A stretch of 64,000 nt of DNA from JAAYYM01 sp964638005 (GTDB lineage Bacteria; Bacillota; Clostridia; Lachnospirales; Lachnospiraceae), in the NCBI GenBank assembly GCA_964638005.1, contig CAZWXS010000007.1:6266-70265 (forward strand), given 5' to 3'. The stretch's first letter is position 1. Each line of letters starts with the position of its first letter. The notes below the pieces were generated by a model that saw nothing but the letters and a program-made list of their open reading frames with translations, searched no databases and was not told the origin of the DNA. The position numbers and the translations under genes were made by a program. This document shows positions 1-8,726 of this stretch, piece after piece.

Positions 1-2450
1 CCCTTTGGAGCGTCTTTTACTTCAAGCGACAATCCCGTATGTGTAATAACAGGCACTGTATGTTCCTCTTTCTCACGATATTCGCTGCACAATCCCTCTA
101 ACAAATCCAAGTCCAATGCCCCTACAGCAAAGCACTCGTCCCGTTCCGTTCTTTTACCCTCTTCTATCTCCAGAAATGTCAAATCTAAGCAAACTGTCTC
201 ATCTTCAAATACACCAAGACAGATAAAATTGTTATTAAAATATGCCGGATAGGTCACCTGTTCCGGACTGCCGATTGTAGGTACCGTGACTTCTTTTCCG
301 TTCACCGACATCACAATATTGCCTTCATCGCTGTCGACACTTGCACCCGAAAAGTAGAGCACCTTTCTTCCGACAACCTCAATCATCTGATGGGCATCCT
401 CTTCGCCCTCTCCTGAACAGACAGTTTCAATCAGTGGAAATGTTGTCTGTGGCTGCAGCTTTGCAAACACTTCATTTTGCAGTGCAAATCGCGCTGCGGC
501 ATCTGCCGTTTTATATTCATCGGAAGACTTAATCGTCGTTTTATCATTGCTATATTGTGATATAGTTATTCCGAATGGAAGCGTATATTTGCAATCATAC
601 AGAATATATTCCTTGCTGTCTGCTCCTTCACCTACTGTCGCACGACCAACCTCTTGATATAACTCCTTCGGCTGTTCATTAACACTGACCACCTGATGAA
701 CTCCGATCATCGCATCCGAGAATGCCGTACCTCCTGCATCCAACACACGCATGTACTGGATGGAATAGCCCCAGTCAACAGCACCCTGCTGAAAAGACGG
801 TTCTATCATATGCGTCCAGTTGCTCAAGGAAGCATGACGCATGATGAAAGGATAGTTTGCATTTAGCTCTGTATCGGGATTCTTGATCCTCTCCAAAACA
901 GAATCTCCGATTCCCAATTCATCTACCAGTGCATTAGATTCTGCAATATAACTGCCACTTTGCTCCGCCTGCTCTGAATATCCTGTCGTATATGCCGGCT
1001 TTCCCAACATGATAAATGCAAAAATGATCAGTTCTGCTAAGAGCAGATTGGTAACCGCAGCACAGCGAAAACCGCTCCTGCCGCCTCCGCCGTTCTTGTC
1101 CTGTATCCCCTTGCTCCATAACAATATCGAATAGAGTACGAAACTGACTCCGCAAATCAATGCCGTAAAATGAAACACACTGCGCAGCACCCAATTTGTA
1201 CGGCTTGTATATGCATAAATAACAAGACCCGCGATAATGGCTGTCGATATACTTCCCAACAACAGTTTATAGAGCAATCTCACCGCACTGTCGCACTGTA
1301 CACAGACTTCTTTGCGTTTAGAATAGCAGCAGGCCGAAGCCAGTACCATAAGACTCAGAATAAATCCGTTCCTGATCGGATATCCGACATATGAACCGAA
1401 ATGCCACATCAGATTTATGCTTTCAAACAACAGTTCCAGACACATCATGGCAATCATGATGACAAAAAACAAATCCTGCTTAAAATAATCGCTTTTCCGA
1501 TATTTCTTCAAAGAACCTGCATTCCGAATTCCAACGAAGATGCCTCTGGTGATGACCGCAAATGGTAAGGACAATCCAAGCAGGCTCCACCATCTCGTAG
1601 TATAAGCGCCCTTCACCTGATTCAATATATTCAAATAGAAGTTGCCTTCCTTGTTATTATTTTCAAATCTTGTCGATCCAAATGTCTGCAGAAGCTGCGG
1701 AAACAGGATAAATGCAGAAAGACCAAATGCCGTCAGCGTACCGATGAACAATCTCCAGACCGCCGTCTTACGTCCTTTTGTATCCTCTGCCCCGATGGTC
1801 AGGTAATGAACACCGACAGACAGTATGATAAAAATCAAAATCATGAAGCTCTGGTAATAACTTCCGACCAGACAAACGGTCAGATATACGACATATGACA
1901 TCATCCTTTCTTCCTTGCAGAGCCGCACCAGCGCGCCAATCAGAAGCGGAAGAAACACCGCTACATCCAACCACTGATTCGTGATATAATACATCATTGC
2001 AAATCCGCTGATGCCATAACATATTGAAAAACAGAACTCCCAGACATAATCTGCCTTGATTGTCTTATGTAGAAAATGATACATCGTCAGAGACATACAT
2101 GCCATCTTAATCATCGTAAAGAGAGACAGTGCCTGCAGAATACCGTCGCGAGGTACAAAATACAGCAGCAGATTAAAGAAGCTGATGCTGCTGCAGCCGG
2201 AAGTATTCATCGTCATATTTGTTCCAAGGGCACTGTACCAGTCATAAAAGAGAGATTTTGAACCATGAAGCGCATCATAGACATGATAATAAAAGGCCGC
2301 AATCTGCTGCCCCATATCATAATAATCTATGGTATTGATCCCGAACGGAAATATATCCTTTAACCACAACACAACACTTACAATGACAAGTGTTGCAAGC
2401 GGAGGTAACATATACTTCTGCACTGTGGTCTTCTTAGTCTCCCTGTCCAA
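1..2450 (-). CDS. YfhO-family membrane protein, 3' end outside window
   Basis: The minus-strand frame is open from a TTG at 2450 to the window edge, giving 816 codons and no stop, so the C-terminus is missing. The TTG overlaps the end of the deacetylase gene and has AAGGAG 7 bases upstream. The N-terminus is a membrane segment followed by an extracellular-type loop with a GINTIDYYD stretch and a YDWYSALGTNM stretch, a pattern typical of YfhO proteins. About a dozen hydrophobic segments follow, then a long soluble C-terminal part. In Bacillus subtilis YfhO is a GT-C-like enzyme that moves a sugar from an undecaprenyl carrier onto lipoteichoic acid outside the cell. A similar surface-glycosylation role is inferred here; the acceptor is unknown. 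It is the last visible gene of the run that starts at 6306. Confidence 0.85.
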   Translation of the reverse strand, partial: MDRETKKTTVQKYMLPPLATLVIVSVVLWLKDIFPFGINTIDYYDMGQQIAAFYYHVYDALHGSKSLFYDWYSALGTNMTMNTSGCSSISFFNLLLYFVPRDGILQALSLFTMIKMACMSLTMYHFLHKTIKADYVWEFCFSICYGISGFAMMYYITNQWLDVAVFLPLLIGALVRLCKEERMMSYVVYLTVCLVGSYYQSFMILIFIILSVGVHYLTIGAEDTKGRKTAVWRLFIGTLTAFGLSAFILFPQLLQTFGSTRFENNNKEGNFYLNILNQVKGAYTTRWWSLLGLSLPFAVITRGIFVGIRNAGSLKKYRKSDYFKQDLFFVIMIAMMCLELLFESINLMWHFGSYVGYPIRNGFILSLMVLASACCYSKRKEVCVQCDSAVRLLYKLLLGSISTAIIAGLVIYAYTSRTNWVLRSVFHFTALICGVSFVLYSILLWSKGIQDKNGGGGRSGFRCAAVTNLLLAELIIFAFIMLGKPAYTTGYSEQAEQSGSYIAESNALVDELGIGDSVLERIKNPDTELNANYPFIMRHASLSNWTHMIEPSFQQGAVDWGYSIQYMRVLDAGGTAFSDAMIGVHQVVSVNEQPKELYQEVGRATVGEGADSKEYILYDCKYTLPFGITISQYSNDKTTIKSSDEYKTADAAARFALQNEVFAKLQPQTTFPLIETVCSGEGEEDAHQMIEVVGRKVLYFSGASVDSDEGNIVMSVNGKEVTVPTIGSPEQVTYPAYFNNNFICLGVFEDETVCLDLTFLEIEEGKRTERDECFAVGALDLDLLEGLCSEYREKEEHTVPVITHTGLSLEVKDAPK

Positions 2451-2451
2451 A

Positions 2452-3219
2452 TCAGTTCTCCTTCTCCTGCCTGCACAATGATGCGCACCATTCCGCATTC
2501 ATCGGATCACAGGTATCCACCAGCATACCGTCTGCATCATACATCGGATGTGTCATGATTTCAACCTGATACCGTTTCAAAAAAGGCTCTGCCTCCAGAC
2601 GGCGGTCTCTTATATAAGAACGAAAATCATTTGCCGATCCGAAATAATCAGATTGCTCAAGTCCCGTCTTATTAAGACGCGTATTATAATAATACTTATA
2701 TACAACGTTAAACAACGAACCTGTTGTAAACAGATTACGGCCAATACGGATGGATCTCATACCATATTTGGACAAAAGCGGCTCCAGTGCCTTGAGTACC
2801 GGCAGATCCGTATGCACATGATGATGAGAATCCACATGTTTAAGCACACATCCATATTCCAGATACTTCTGTATCTGTGCATCAAGTTCCTCTGTGATCT
2901 GCACAACATCCGCAGCCGACATCATAAGCCGCGTCTTCAGACTCTTATGAAACCCCGCATGAAAAATCCCTTCAGCATCGCAAAACAGAGGATTCTGGCG
3001 GATTTTCTCCGTAAGCGGACATCCGGCTGTCAGATTCAGATGCAGTCCAACCTGTTCTATGAAGCCCATCTCCCCTGCCTGCTTTATTGCCATATCTGCA
3101 TAGGGCATGTTCACCATCAGGGTTGTCCTGTCAATATATTGTAATTGAAAACATTCGCTGATTGCCTGATTCACTTCCTCTGTCCTGCCAAAATCATCCG
3201 CATTGATTATGAGTGCCAT
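2452..3219 (-). CDS. ChbG/YdjC-family carbohydrate deacetylase
   Basis: A 255-residue cytoplasmic protein of the YdjC/ChbG family, metal-dependent hydrolases that remove N-acetyl groups from amino sugars or oligosaccharides. The metal-binding NADDFG motif lies at residues 6-11, a DSHHHVHTD histidine cluster lies in the middle, and EIMTHP lies near the C-terminus. I chose the ATG at 3219 because the family starts directly before NADDFG; a GTG ten codons upstream is also in frame. The gene overlaps the membrane-protein gene upstream by 26 bases and is followed at once by yfhO, so the genes are probably translated together. Its substrate could be a glycan precursor or a lipid-linked sugar; the sequence does not say which. 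Confidence 0.9.
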   Translation of the reverse strand: MALIINADDFGRTEEVNQAISECFQLQYIDRTTLMVNMPYADMAIKQAGEMGFIEQVGLHLNLTAGCPLTEKIRQNPLFCDAEGIFHAGFHKSLKTRLMMSAADVVQITEELDAQIQKYLEYGCVLKHVDSHHHVHTDLPVLKALEPLLSKYGMRSIRIGRNLFTTGSLFNVVYKYYYNTRLNKTGLEQSDYFGSANDFRSYIRDRRLEAEPFLKRYQVEIMTHPMYDADGMLVDTCDPMNAEWCASLCRQEKEN

Positions 3220-4765
3220 CTTCTCCTGCCTCTCCTTCCACTCCACCAATCAACTCCGTCACTTTCATTACGATTGCATATACGAAGAACGGTATCACCT
3301 GCAGCATAACACGATTCCCCGAATCTCCGATACCCTGCCGCAAACCATCACCTCGCGCAAAACTGACCGCAACCGCATATAGGATATAACCCAGAAAGAC
3401 CAGTTCTTCATAACTGACATCCGGAGAGCTTTTATCATTCCTCTTTGCAAAGCATATTACAATATAGCATATAAGCAATAAATAGACTGCATATCCCCAG
3501 CCCGCCTGACCAATTACATTCTGCCAGAACGCCCTGATCACAATCAGATAATTCGAAGGTGCAATCGCAAAAAGTCCTATATTTGCCGCAAGCAAGCCAA
3601 GCAATATGAGCCATCCCGTTCTCTTCTGCAGTCTCACAAACCTTTTGCCTCTGACAGCACCAAGATAATGTCCCAGTAATATCATGACTCCCACTGCAAC
3701 CAGAGCCTTTTGCCATGTCAAGAAGCTGTAAAGCGGCGATACATCTAAAAAAGCAAAGTAACGAATATAGTACAGACACGGCATAATAGCAGCCGGCAAC
3801 AGAAATCTTGTAATCAGTTCCCTGTTTCGGAAGCGAAGCGTTGAAATGCATAAAATCAAGAAACACATCAACATGCCGCCCTCCATGCGAAGCATAGAAA
3901 TCATTGCAGACAGCACCATAAATACGATCATATAATCGCGCCCGCACTGCTCTTCCGGCTTTCTTTTTGCACTGATCTTATAGGCAAACGCAAACAGAAT
4001 AAAGGAATAATCCATGACATATACATTTGCCAGAATCCACTTGGAAAGCACCATAAAAGGAGTCGTTGTAGCAAGCAGCACCGTAGCCGTAATTGTCAGA
4101 ACCACCGCTGTTTTCCCTGCCAACCTGTCCTTCGCACGTTCATACAAGAACATTGCAAAGATCAGAATGAAATTCAGATTGAATACCTGCTGTATTCCAT
4201 AAAACTGATCAAATCCCAGCATTGCAGGTATCGTACCGATGATAGCCGCCATAGGACCGACATCAGACAGAAATACATCATAGGCGCTCAGATATGCACC
4301 TTCCTGTACCAATACCTCGGGATAGTACATATAATAATACATCGTATCATTAGAAACACTGATGCTCAGGATGCCGCTCGTTGCCACACATGCCACCAAA
4401 GCTACAATACCCAGCGCAATTAGGACTGTAACCACAGGTTTCTCTATATCAACACGTTTCTCTCTGTACCGATGCCGTCTTCCTGTCACCAAAGCACTTC
4501 CAAACAGAATCAAGGCAATCAGCGCAAACTCCGAATACAGTCCAAACGGAATGCCCAGCGTCAACAGGAGAAAACCTACTATGCACCATATTGCAAGCCC
4601 CATCGGATATGCCAGCAGATACAGCCACTTTGCATCCATCTTTTCTCGTATCCCATGCAGAAACACAGCTCCGATCAAAAACAGCAGCAGAATTGCCCCT
4701 ACCTGTCTTATATAATAACCGGAAGACAGATCTGATAACAATTGTTCCATCTGTTCCATCGTCAT
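3194..4765 (-). CDS. Multi-pass membrane protein, GT-C-like, unknown substrate
   Basis: A 523-residue protein with about twelve hydrophobic segments. After the second or third segment it has an SNDTMYYYMYYPEVL stretch, where acidic residues sit in an extracytoplasmic loop, as in GT-C fold glycosyltransferases. It also resembles uncharacterised Clostridia membrane families such as DUF6077, but I cannot confirm membership by eye. The start ATG at 4765 overlaps the stop of the previous gene in an ATGA junction, and a GGAGG lies upstream. Placed between a membrane protein of unknown function and a sugar deacetylase, with yfhO beyond, it most likely takes part in transferring or modifying surface sugars. 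The function is inferred from topology and context only. Confidence 0.75.
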   Translation of the reverse strand: MTMEQMEQLLSDLSSGYYIRQVGAILLLFLIGAVFLHGIREKMDAKWLYLLAYPMGLAIWCIVGFLLLTLGIPFGLYSEFALIALILFGSALVTGRRHRYREKRVDIEKPVVTVLIALGIVALVACVATSGILSISVSNDTMYYYMYYPEVLVQEGAYLSAYDVFLSDVGPMAAIIGTIPAMLGFDQFYGIQQVFNLNFILIFAMFLYERAKDRLAGKTAVVLTITATVLLATTTPFMVLSKWILANVYVMDYSFILFAFAYKISAKRKPEEQCGRDYMIVFMVLSAMISMLRMEGGMLMCFLILCISTLRFRNRELITRFLLPAAIMPCLYYIRYFAFLDVSPLYSFLTWQKALVAVGVMILLGHYLGAVRGKRFVRLQKRTGWLILLGLLAANIGLFAIAPSNYLIVIRAFWQNVIGQAGWGYAVYLLLICYIVICFAKRNDKSSPDVSYEELVFLGYILYAVAVSFARGDGLRQGIGDSGNRVMLQVIPFFVYAIVMKVTELIGGVEGEAGEDGTHNQCG

Positions 4766-6306
4766 AGCCTGTCCACCTCCTCTTCATAGTACTCCCTGCT
4801 CATAATGTACAGGTTATTCTCTGTATCCCAAAGAGCAACAAGTGTCGTACACTCAGAGGAAAGCCCGTTCTCCATATATACATACATTGTCTGAGCTGTT
4901 TCTCTATATACAAAGTCATACCAAAAATAAGAGGCTTGTTCAATCTCATCCTTATTTAACAAAAATACATATCTTTCCATATCGTTGCTGTATCCGATTT
5001 TAGTCATATCTTGTGACTCTCTGAATACAGAAAAATCAAAATCCTCCTTTGATGCAAGTGTATCATCAACACCGACACTCCCTGCAAATGTCTCGAGGAA
5101 TCTGACATAATCCCGACCATAATAATATTTTGGATCATGCGCCACCGCATACTTGACCTGCGGGTCACCTTCTTCATAATATTCATATACGGGATGACAA
5201 TAATCGTCCCCTGTATCGTGTACCAATACTTCCCTGTCCTTTACAAGCAGTTGCAGCAGCGAATCAACGTATTCACCCTGTTCCATAAAATCTGCCATAT
5301 ATCTCGACTGGGTGCCCGCTCGATACAGCGGAAAAATATTAGGCAAACTACGAATATTGTATAGCATATTGAGTCCCATGATTGCTAACGCAAAAGCACC
5401 AAACAAATACTTGATTCTGTTTGAAGCTTTCTTCTTACAAATATACACCGCAGCACACATACCACACACCAGAAGCAACATAACTCCCGCAAAAATCGGT
5501 GATGTGTAATACAGCATTGCAAGCAGCAATAAGAAAAGCAGCACTACCGGCAGTATGTTAGCCGTTGTCATCATCAGATGTTTGTCCCGTTCCACCCGAT
5601 CTAAAATCTTCTGCGGCGGATAGATAAATTCAATGTCTTGATCACCCATTTTCACATTCACCGCATGCGTATCAGGCATCCATATCTCCTGGCGACGGTA
5701 AGCATAACGTAAAAGTGCCAATAATAACTGCCTGAATCCTTTGAAATCTACATTCGGTAATACTCTGACCGCATAGCGGTTTTTCTTTTTCTTATAATAA
5801 GGACGCAGTGCAATCTTCTTGGTAACACCAAATCCGCTGACATCCCATGGCAGAGAAATAACCTGACGTCCTGCAAGAATACATGCTCCCAAAACCTTCT
5901 CATTCTCCGGTGAAAAAGTCTCTCCCACATCATAAAACTCTTGCTCTTTCACAAAACGCTGTAAAGCAGGAGCAACATCTCCCATACTTGGGTCACAGCA
6001 GTATACCGATTCATCAATGTAGAAGCTACGCTCTCCAAACACAAAGTCCTTCATCACATAATCATAGCCTGCCGCTTCCTTCACTTGCTTTCCTATGGTT
6101 TTCATCAATACCGCATGATTGGTAATCACAAACTTACCGTTCTGAACCGCTGTTAAAATATCAATCTCCGTATCACAAAAAAGCACCGGTGCGTCTGAAA
6201 AGAGCATCTCCTGTGCTGTGCCGAATTCCCGATATTGTATATCATAGTGTTTTAGAAAATCCCTGATAAAATGATTTTCCCTAAGTATGCCGATTTCTGT
6301 TCCCAT
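4762..6306 (-). CDS. Membrane-anchored protein of unknown function
   Basis: A 514-residue protein that I do not recognise as a named family. Residues 1-245 are soluble and mixed alpha/beta. Three hydrophobic segments follow at about 249-266, 271-290 and 299-318, and residues 320-514 are soluble, acidic and rich in tyrosine. Parts of the first domain (an SLPWDVSGFG stretch near 151, then a basic KKKKN run and a LLLALLRYAYRR helix) recall the domain that precedes NodB deacetylase domains in some Clostridia, but no deacetylase motif is present here. It is the first gene after a consensus sigma-A promoter (6353-6381) and overlaps the next gene by four bases, so it probably works with the GT-C-like and deacetylase genes downstream. 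Confidence 0.7.
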   Translation of the reverse strand: MGTEIGILRENHFIRDFLKHYDIQYREFGTAQEMLFSDAPVLFCDTEIDILTAVQNGKFVITNHAVLMKTIGKQVKEAAGYDYVMKDFVFGERSFYIDESVYCCDPSMGDVAPALQRFVKEQEFYDVGETFSPENEKVLGACILAGRQVISLPWDVSGFGVTKKIALRPYYKKKKNRYAVRVLPNVDFKGFRQLLLALLRYAYRRQEIWMPDTHAVNVKMGDQDIEFIYPPQKILDRVERDKHLMMTTANILPVVLLFLLLLAMLYYTSPIFAGVMLLLVCGMCAAVYICKKKASNRIKYLFGAFALAIMGLNMLYNIRSLPNIFPLYRAGTQSRYMADFMEQGEYVDSLLQLLVKDREVLVHDTGDDYCHPVYEYYEEGDPQVKYAVAHDPKYYYGRDYVRFLETFAGSVGVDDTLASKEDFDFSVFRESQDMTKIGYSNDMERYVFLLNKDEIEQASYFWYDFVYRETAQTMYVYMENGLSSECTTLVALWDTENNLYIMSREYYEEEVDRL

Positions 6307-6352
6307 TTACCGTCCCCAAATCATAATTGATCAACCCATTTTACTGACCTCA

Positions 6353-6381
6353 ATTATATAGTAATCCATAGTTTGTGTCAA
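6353..6381 (-). promoter_or_regulatory. Consensus sigma-A promoter for the 6306-to-1 operon
   Basis: Read on the minus strand, TTGACA (6381-6376) is separated by 17 bases from TATAAT (6358-6353). Both hexamers match the sigma-A consensus exactly. The start codon of the 514-residue protein lies about 50 bases downstream. Confidence 0.85.
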
Positions 6382-6402
6382 TTTTAACACTACAAATAAT
6401 AC

Positions 6403-6431
6403 TTGCGTTTTCAAAGGCTGTATTATACTAT
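6403..6431 (+). promoter_or_regulatory. Putative divergent promoter for the 6511 gene
   Basis: TTGCGT at 6403-6408, a 17-base spacer and TACTAT at 6426-6431 give a good sigma-A-like promoter. It points away from the minus-strand promoter, and the two -35 boxes are 21 bases apart. The gene start is 80 bases downstream of the -10. Confidence 0.6.
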
Positions 6432-6510
6432 TATTTATGAAATACAGTGGTTTCATCGACATACAGTACTTTGGTGTAACAAACATATCAAAGAGAGGAT
6501 CCAATCCGAT

Positions 6511-8304
6511 ATGAAACAATCTATAAAGCGATTTTTCCCTTATGCAATCATACTGACAGCAGGTTTCTTATTGCTTTTAAAATGCTTTTACAGCTTTTGC
6601 TGGTCAGATGAGACTTTTTACTTTGCAACCGCATACCGTTTCTATCAGGGTGACAGCATTTTTCAGCATGATTGGTTTCCTACACAGCTCTCTTCCATTA
6701 TGCTGCTGCCTCTTTTTTCGCTCTTTATGAATGTCGCAGGCAGCACAGAAGGCATCCTTCTCTTTTTCCGGATTTGCTTTGTCATATTTGCATTGGTCTG
6801 CAGCATCGCTGTATACCGTATCATCAAATATTCCTATCCTCAATGGATTGCTCTTGTATGTGCTTTGCTTTATCTGTTCTATACACACCTAAACATTGCG
6901 ACCATGTCCTACTATACAATGTCTGTCGGCTTCTTTCTGGTCGCCGCACTGTGCATCTATCATTATTACCAGACAGAACTGAAGCGTCACCTGTTCTTTG
7001 GCGGAATCCTATTTGCACTGTCGGTATTGGCACTTCCGACGATGGCAGTAGCATATGTGCTTGTAATATGCGGCATTGCGATTTTGTTATTGATCTGCCG
7101 CATTCTTCCTGTTCCGGTATGGATTCGCCACGCTGTCGAACAAGGACGTCTCGTCACAGTGTGTGTATATACATTCCTTGGTATCTGCATCCCAGCTGTG
7201 ATATTTGGCATCTTTTTATTAACAAATGTGGAGATACAGGACTTTATACAGGCAATCCCCTATGTCCTGACCGATGAGGAACATGGAACAAGCCTGATCT
7301 ATCCGTTAAAGAAATTTTTCATCGGCATCAATGAAGTCTATGGGTATGCTGCCTATATCGGCTATCTGCTGATTGTGGTAACTGCAATACTTGCTCTGGC
7401 AGAAGTGCACGGCAAGATCATTGCAAGGAAGTGGAAGCTCGTATTGTGCGCGATTGATATCCTGCTCTTTATAGCCTACTTCATCTGCAGCATTGGACAC
7501 ACCGGCTATATTCAGACAGCTCTGTGCATGTTCGCTCTGCCGCTCTTCCTCTTGACTTCGGATAAAGGTATCCGAACCTTCTTCCTGCTCTTTGTCTCAG
7601 GAATGATTTTCTCTGTCGTCTACAGCTATTCCTCCAACGGCTATCTGTATATCCTCGCAATGGGGCATTCCATTGCTTCCATCGGAGGCATTCTGATGAT
7701 TTATGATTTTAAGCAGGAAATCTGTAATGCAGATACAGACAACAGTTTGATTGAATCTTTATCCGTCCTCTGTACCTGTATCATCTTTATCGCACTGTTT
7801 CAGACGATTACGCTGCGTTTTGTTAACGTATATCGTGATGCACCATTAACGGAATTAACCGAGAAACTGGACAAAGGCCCTGCTTCCGGTCTATATACGA
7901 CTCCGGAGCATGCTGCTATGTATGAAACAGTCTATGATGTATTGGAAACCTATTGTCAAACAGACAATCTGGATCCGGATAAAGAAAATAACGGCAGACT
8001 CTTCATTACGAAGCTGCTGCCGTTTGGATATATGTGTTCTGATTTAAAATGCGGCTCTCCCACCACGTGGCGTACTAAATTCAGCAGTGTACGACTTGAG
8101 GATTATTACACGATCAATCCGGATCGATACCCCGATATCATTCTCGTACTCAATGAGGAATATGGTTCTTACGATACTTGCGGTGATGTTGTCGCCGACC
8201 CTGCACCTAATGAAAACGAAATCGGTGGCTTTCTCCTTGATTACGTGACACGCGAGGGATACAAAATCACCGAAGTAGATTGCGGAACAATCTATCAACG
8301 CTAG
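6511..8304 (+). CDS. Multi-pass GT-C-like membrane protein
   Basis: A 597-residue integral membrane protein with roughly eleven to twelve hydrophobic helices and a C-terminal soluble domain of about 130 residues. After the first helix an SDETFY stretch (Asp33-Glu34) faces the extracytoplasmic side. Such an acidic pair in the first loop is the mark of GT-C glycosyltransferases that use polyprenyl-phosphate sugars. I place the start at ATG 6511, directly before the first membrane helix, with a weak AGAGG upstream; upstream in-frame codons lie within the promoter. It is the only plus-strand gene in the first 54 kb and is transcribed divergently from the deacetylase/YfhO operon. The sugar and acceptor are unknown. 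It could also be a membrane protein without transferase activity. Confidence 0.75.
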   Translation: MKQSIKRFFPYAIILTAGFLLLLKCFYSFCWSDETFYFATAYRFYQGDSIFQHDWFPTQLSSIMLLPLFSLFMNVAGSTEGILLFFRICFVIFALVCSIAVYRIIKYSYPQWIALVCALLYLFYTHLNIATMSYYTMSVGFFLVAALCIYHYYQTELKRHLFFGGILFALSVLALPTMAVAYVLVICGIAILLLICRILPVPVWIRHAVEQGRLVTVCVYTFLGICIPAVIFGIFLLTNVEIQDFIQAIPYVLTDEEHGTSLIYPLKKFFIGINEVYGYAAYIGYLLIVVTAILALAEVHGKIIARKWKLVLCAIDILLFIAYFICSIGHTGYIQTALCMFALPLFLLTSDKGIRTFFLLFVSGMIFSVVYSYSSNGYLYILAMGHSIASIGGILMIYDFKQEICNADTDNSLIESLSVLCTCIIFIALFQTITLRFVNVYRDAPLTELTEKLDKGPASGLYTTPEHAAMYETVYDVLETYCQTDNLDPDKENNGRLFITKLLPFGYMCSDLKCGSPTTWRTKFSSVRLEDYYTINPDRYPDIILVLNEEYGSYDTCGDVVADPAPNENEIGGFLLDYVTREGYKITEVDCGTIYQR

Positions 8305-8318
8305 AAAAAAACTATTTA

Positions 8319-8726
8319 TCATATATTTTTTCTGATGCTGAGTATGTTCTTACCATCCTTATATTCATAAGACAGCGCATCCATGCTCTTCTTGACCATA
8401 TAGATTCCCAAACCGCCTATCTGTCGCTCCTCTAAAGGCAATGATGTATCGGGATCAGTCTTTGCCAGCGGGTCATAAGGTACACCGCCGTCAATAAATG
8501 TAATCACCACTGCAAGCGGATGCTCCAAAACTTCAACCCTTACCGTCACAATACCGACTTCCGGATTGTATGCATAGTGGGCAATATTTCCGAACAATTC
8601 GTCAATCGCAATGTCAATCTGCATCTGCGCCTTCATAGGGCAGTCAAGCGCTTCCAGATTTTCATTTACAAAATTCGTGACACGTTCTATATTTTCTACA
8701 GTTGCTTCTATGTTCAGTTCTTTCAT
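8319..8726 (-). CDS. RsbW-like anti-sigma factor / serine kinase (HATPase)
   Basis: A 135-residue GHKL/HATPase protein of the RsbW/SpoIIAB type. All ATP-site motifs are present: the N-box with Glu43 and Asn47 (IDELFGNIAHY), the G1 box with Asp79 (IDGGVPYDP) and the G2 box IGGLGIYMVKK at 103-113. Known relatives bind a sigma factor or phosphorylate a STAS-domain antagonist in the cytoplasm. Its start overlaps the stop of the SpoIIE phosphatase gene in an ATGA junction, so the two are co-translated, as expected for a kinase/phosphatase pair in partner switching. No STAS antagonist or sigma factor gene lies next to it. A short A/T inverted repeat (8303-8333) at its 3' end is too weak to call a terminator. 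Confidence 0.9.
   Translation of the reverse strand: MKELNIEATVENIERVTNFVNENLEALDCPMKAQMQIDIAIDELFGNIAHYAYNPEVGIVTVRVEVLEHPLAVVITFIDGGVPYDPLAKTDPDTSLPLEERQIGGLGIYMVKKSMDALSYEYKDGKNILSIRKNI

Noticed and set aside
2548..3144. 198-codon plus-strand open frame
   Set aside because: Antisense to the ChbG/YdjC deacetylase gene, which has all family motifs; the frame has no recognisable product or ribosome site.
3435..3947. 170-codon minus-strand frame inside another gene
   Set aside because: Alternative frame of the 3194-4765 membrane protein; no own start signal or family.
8303..8333. A/T inverted repeat between convergent genes
   Set aside because: No G/C pairs in the stem except near its ends and it overlaps the end of the kinase gene, so it is not convincing as a terminator.
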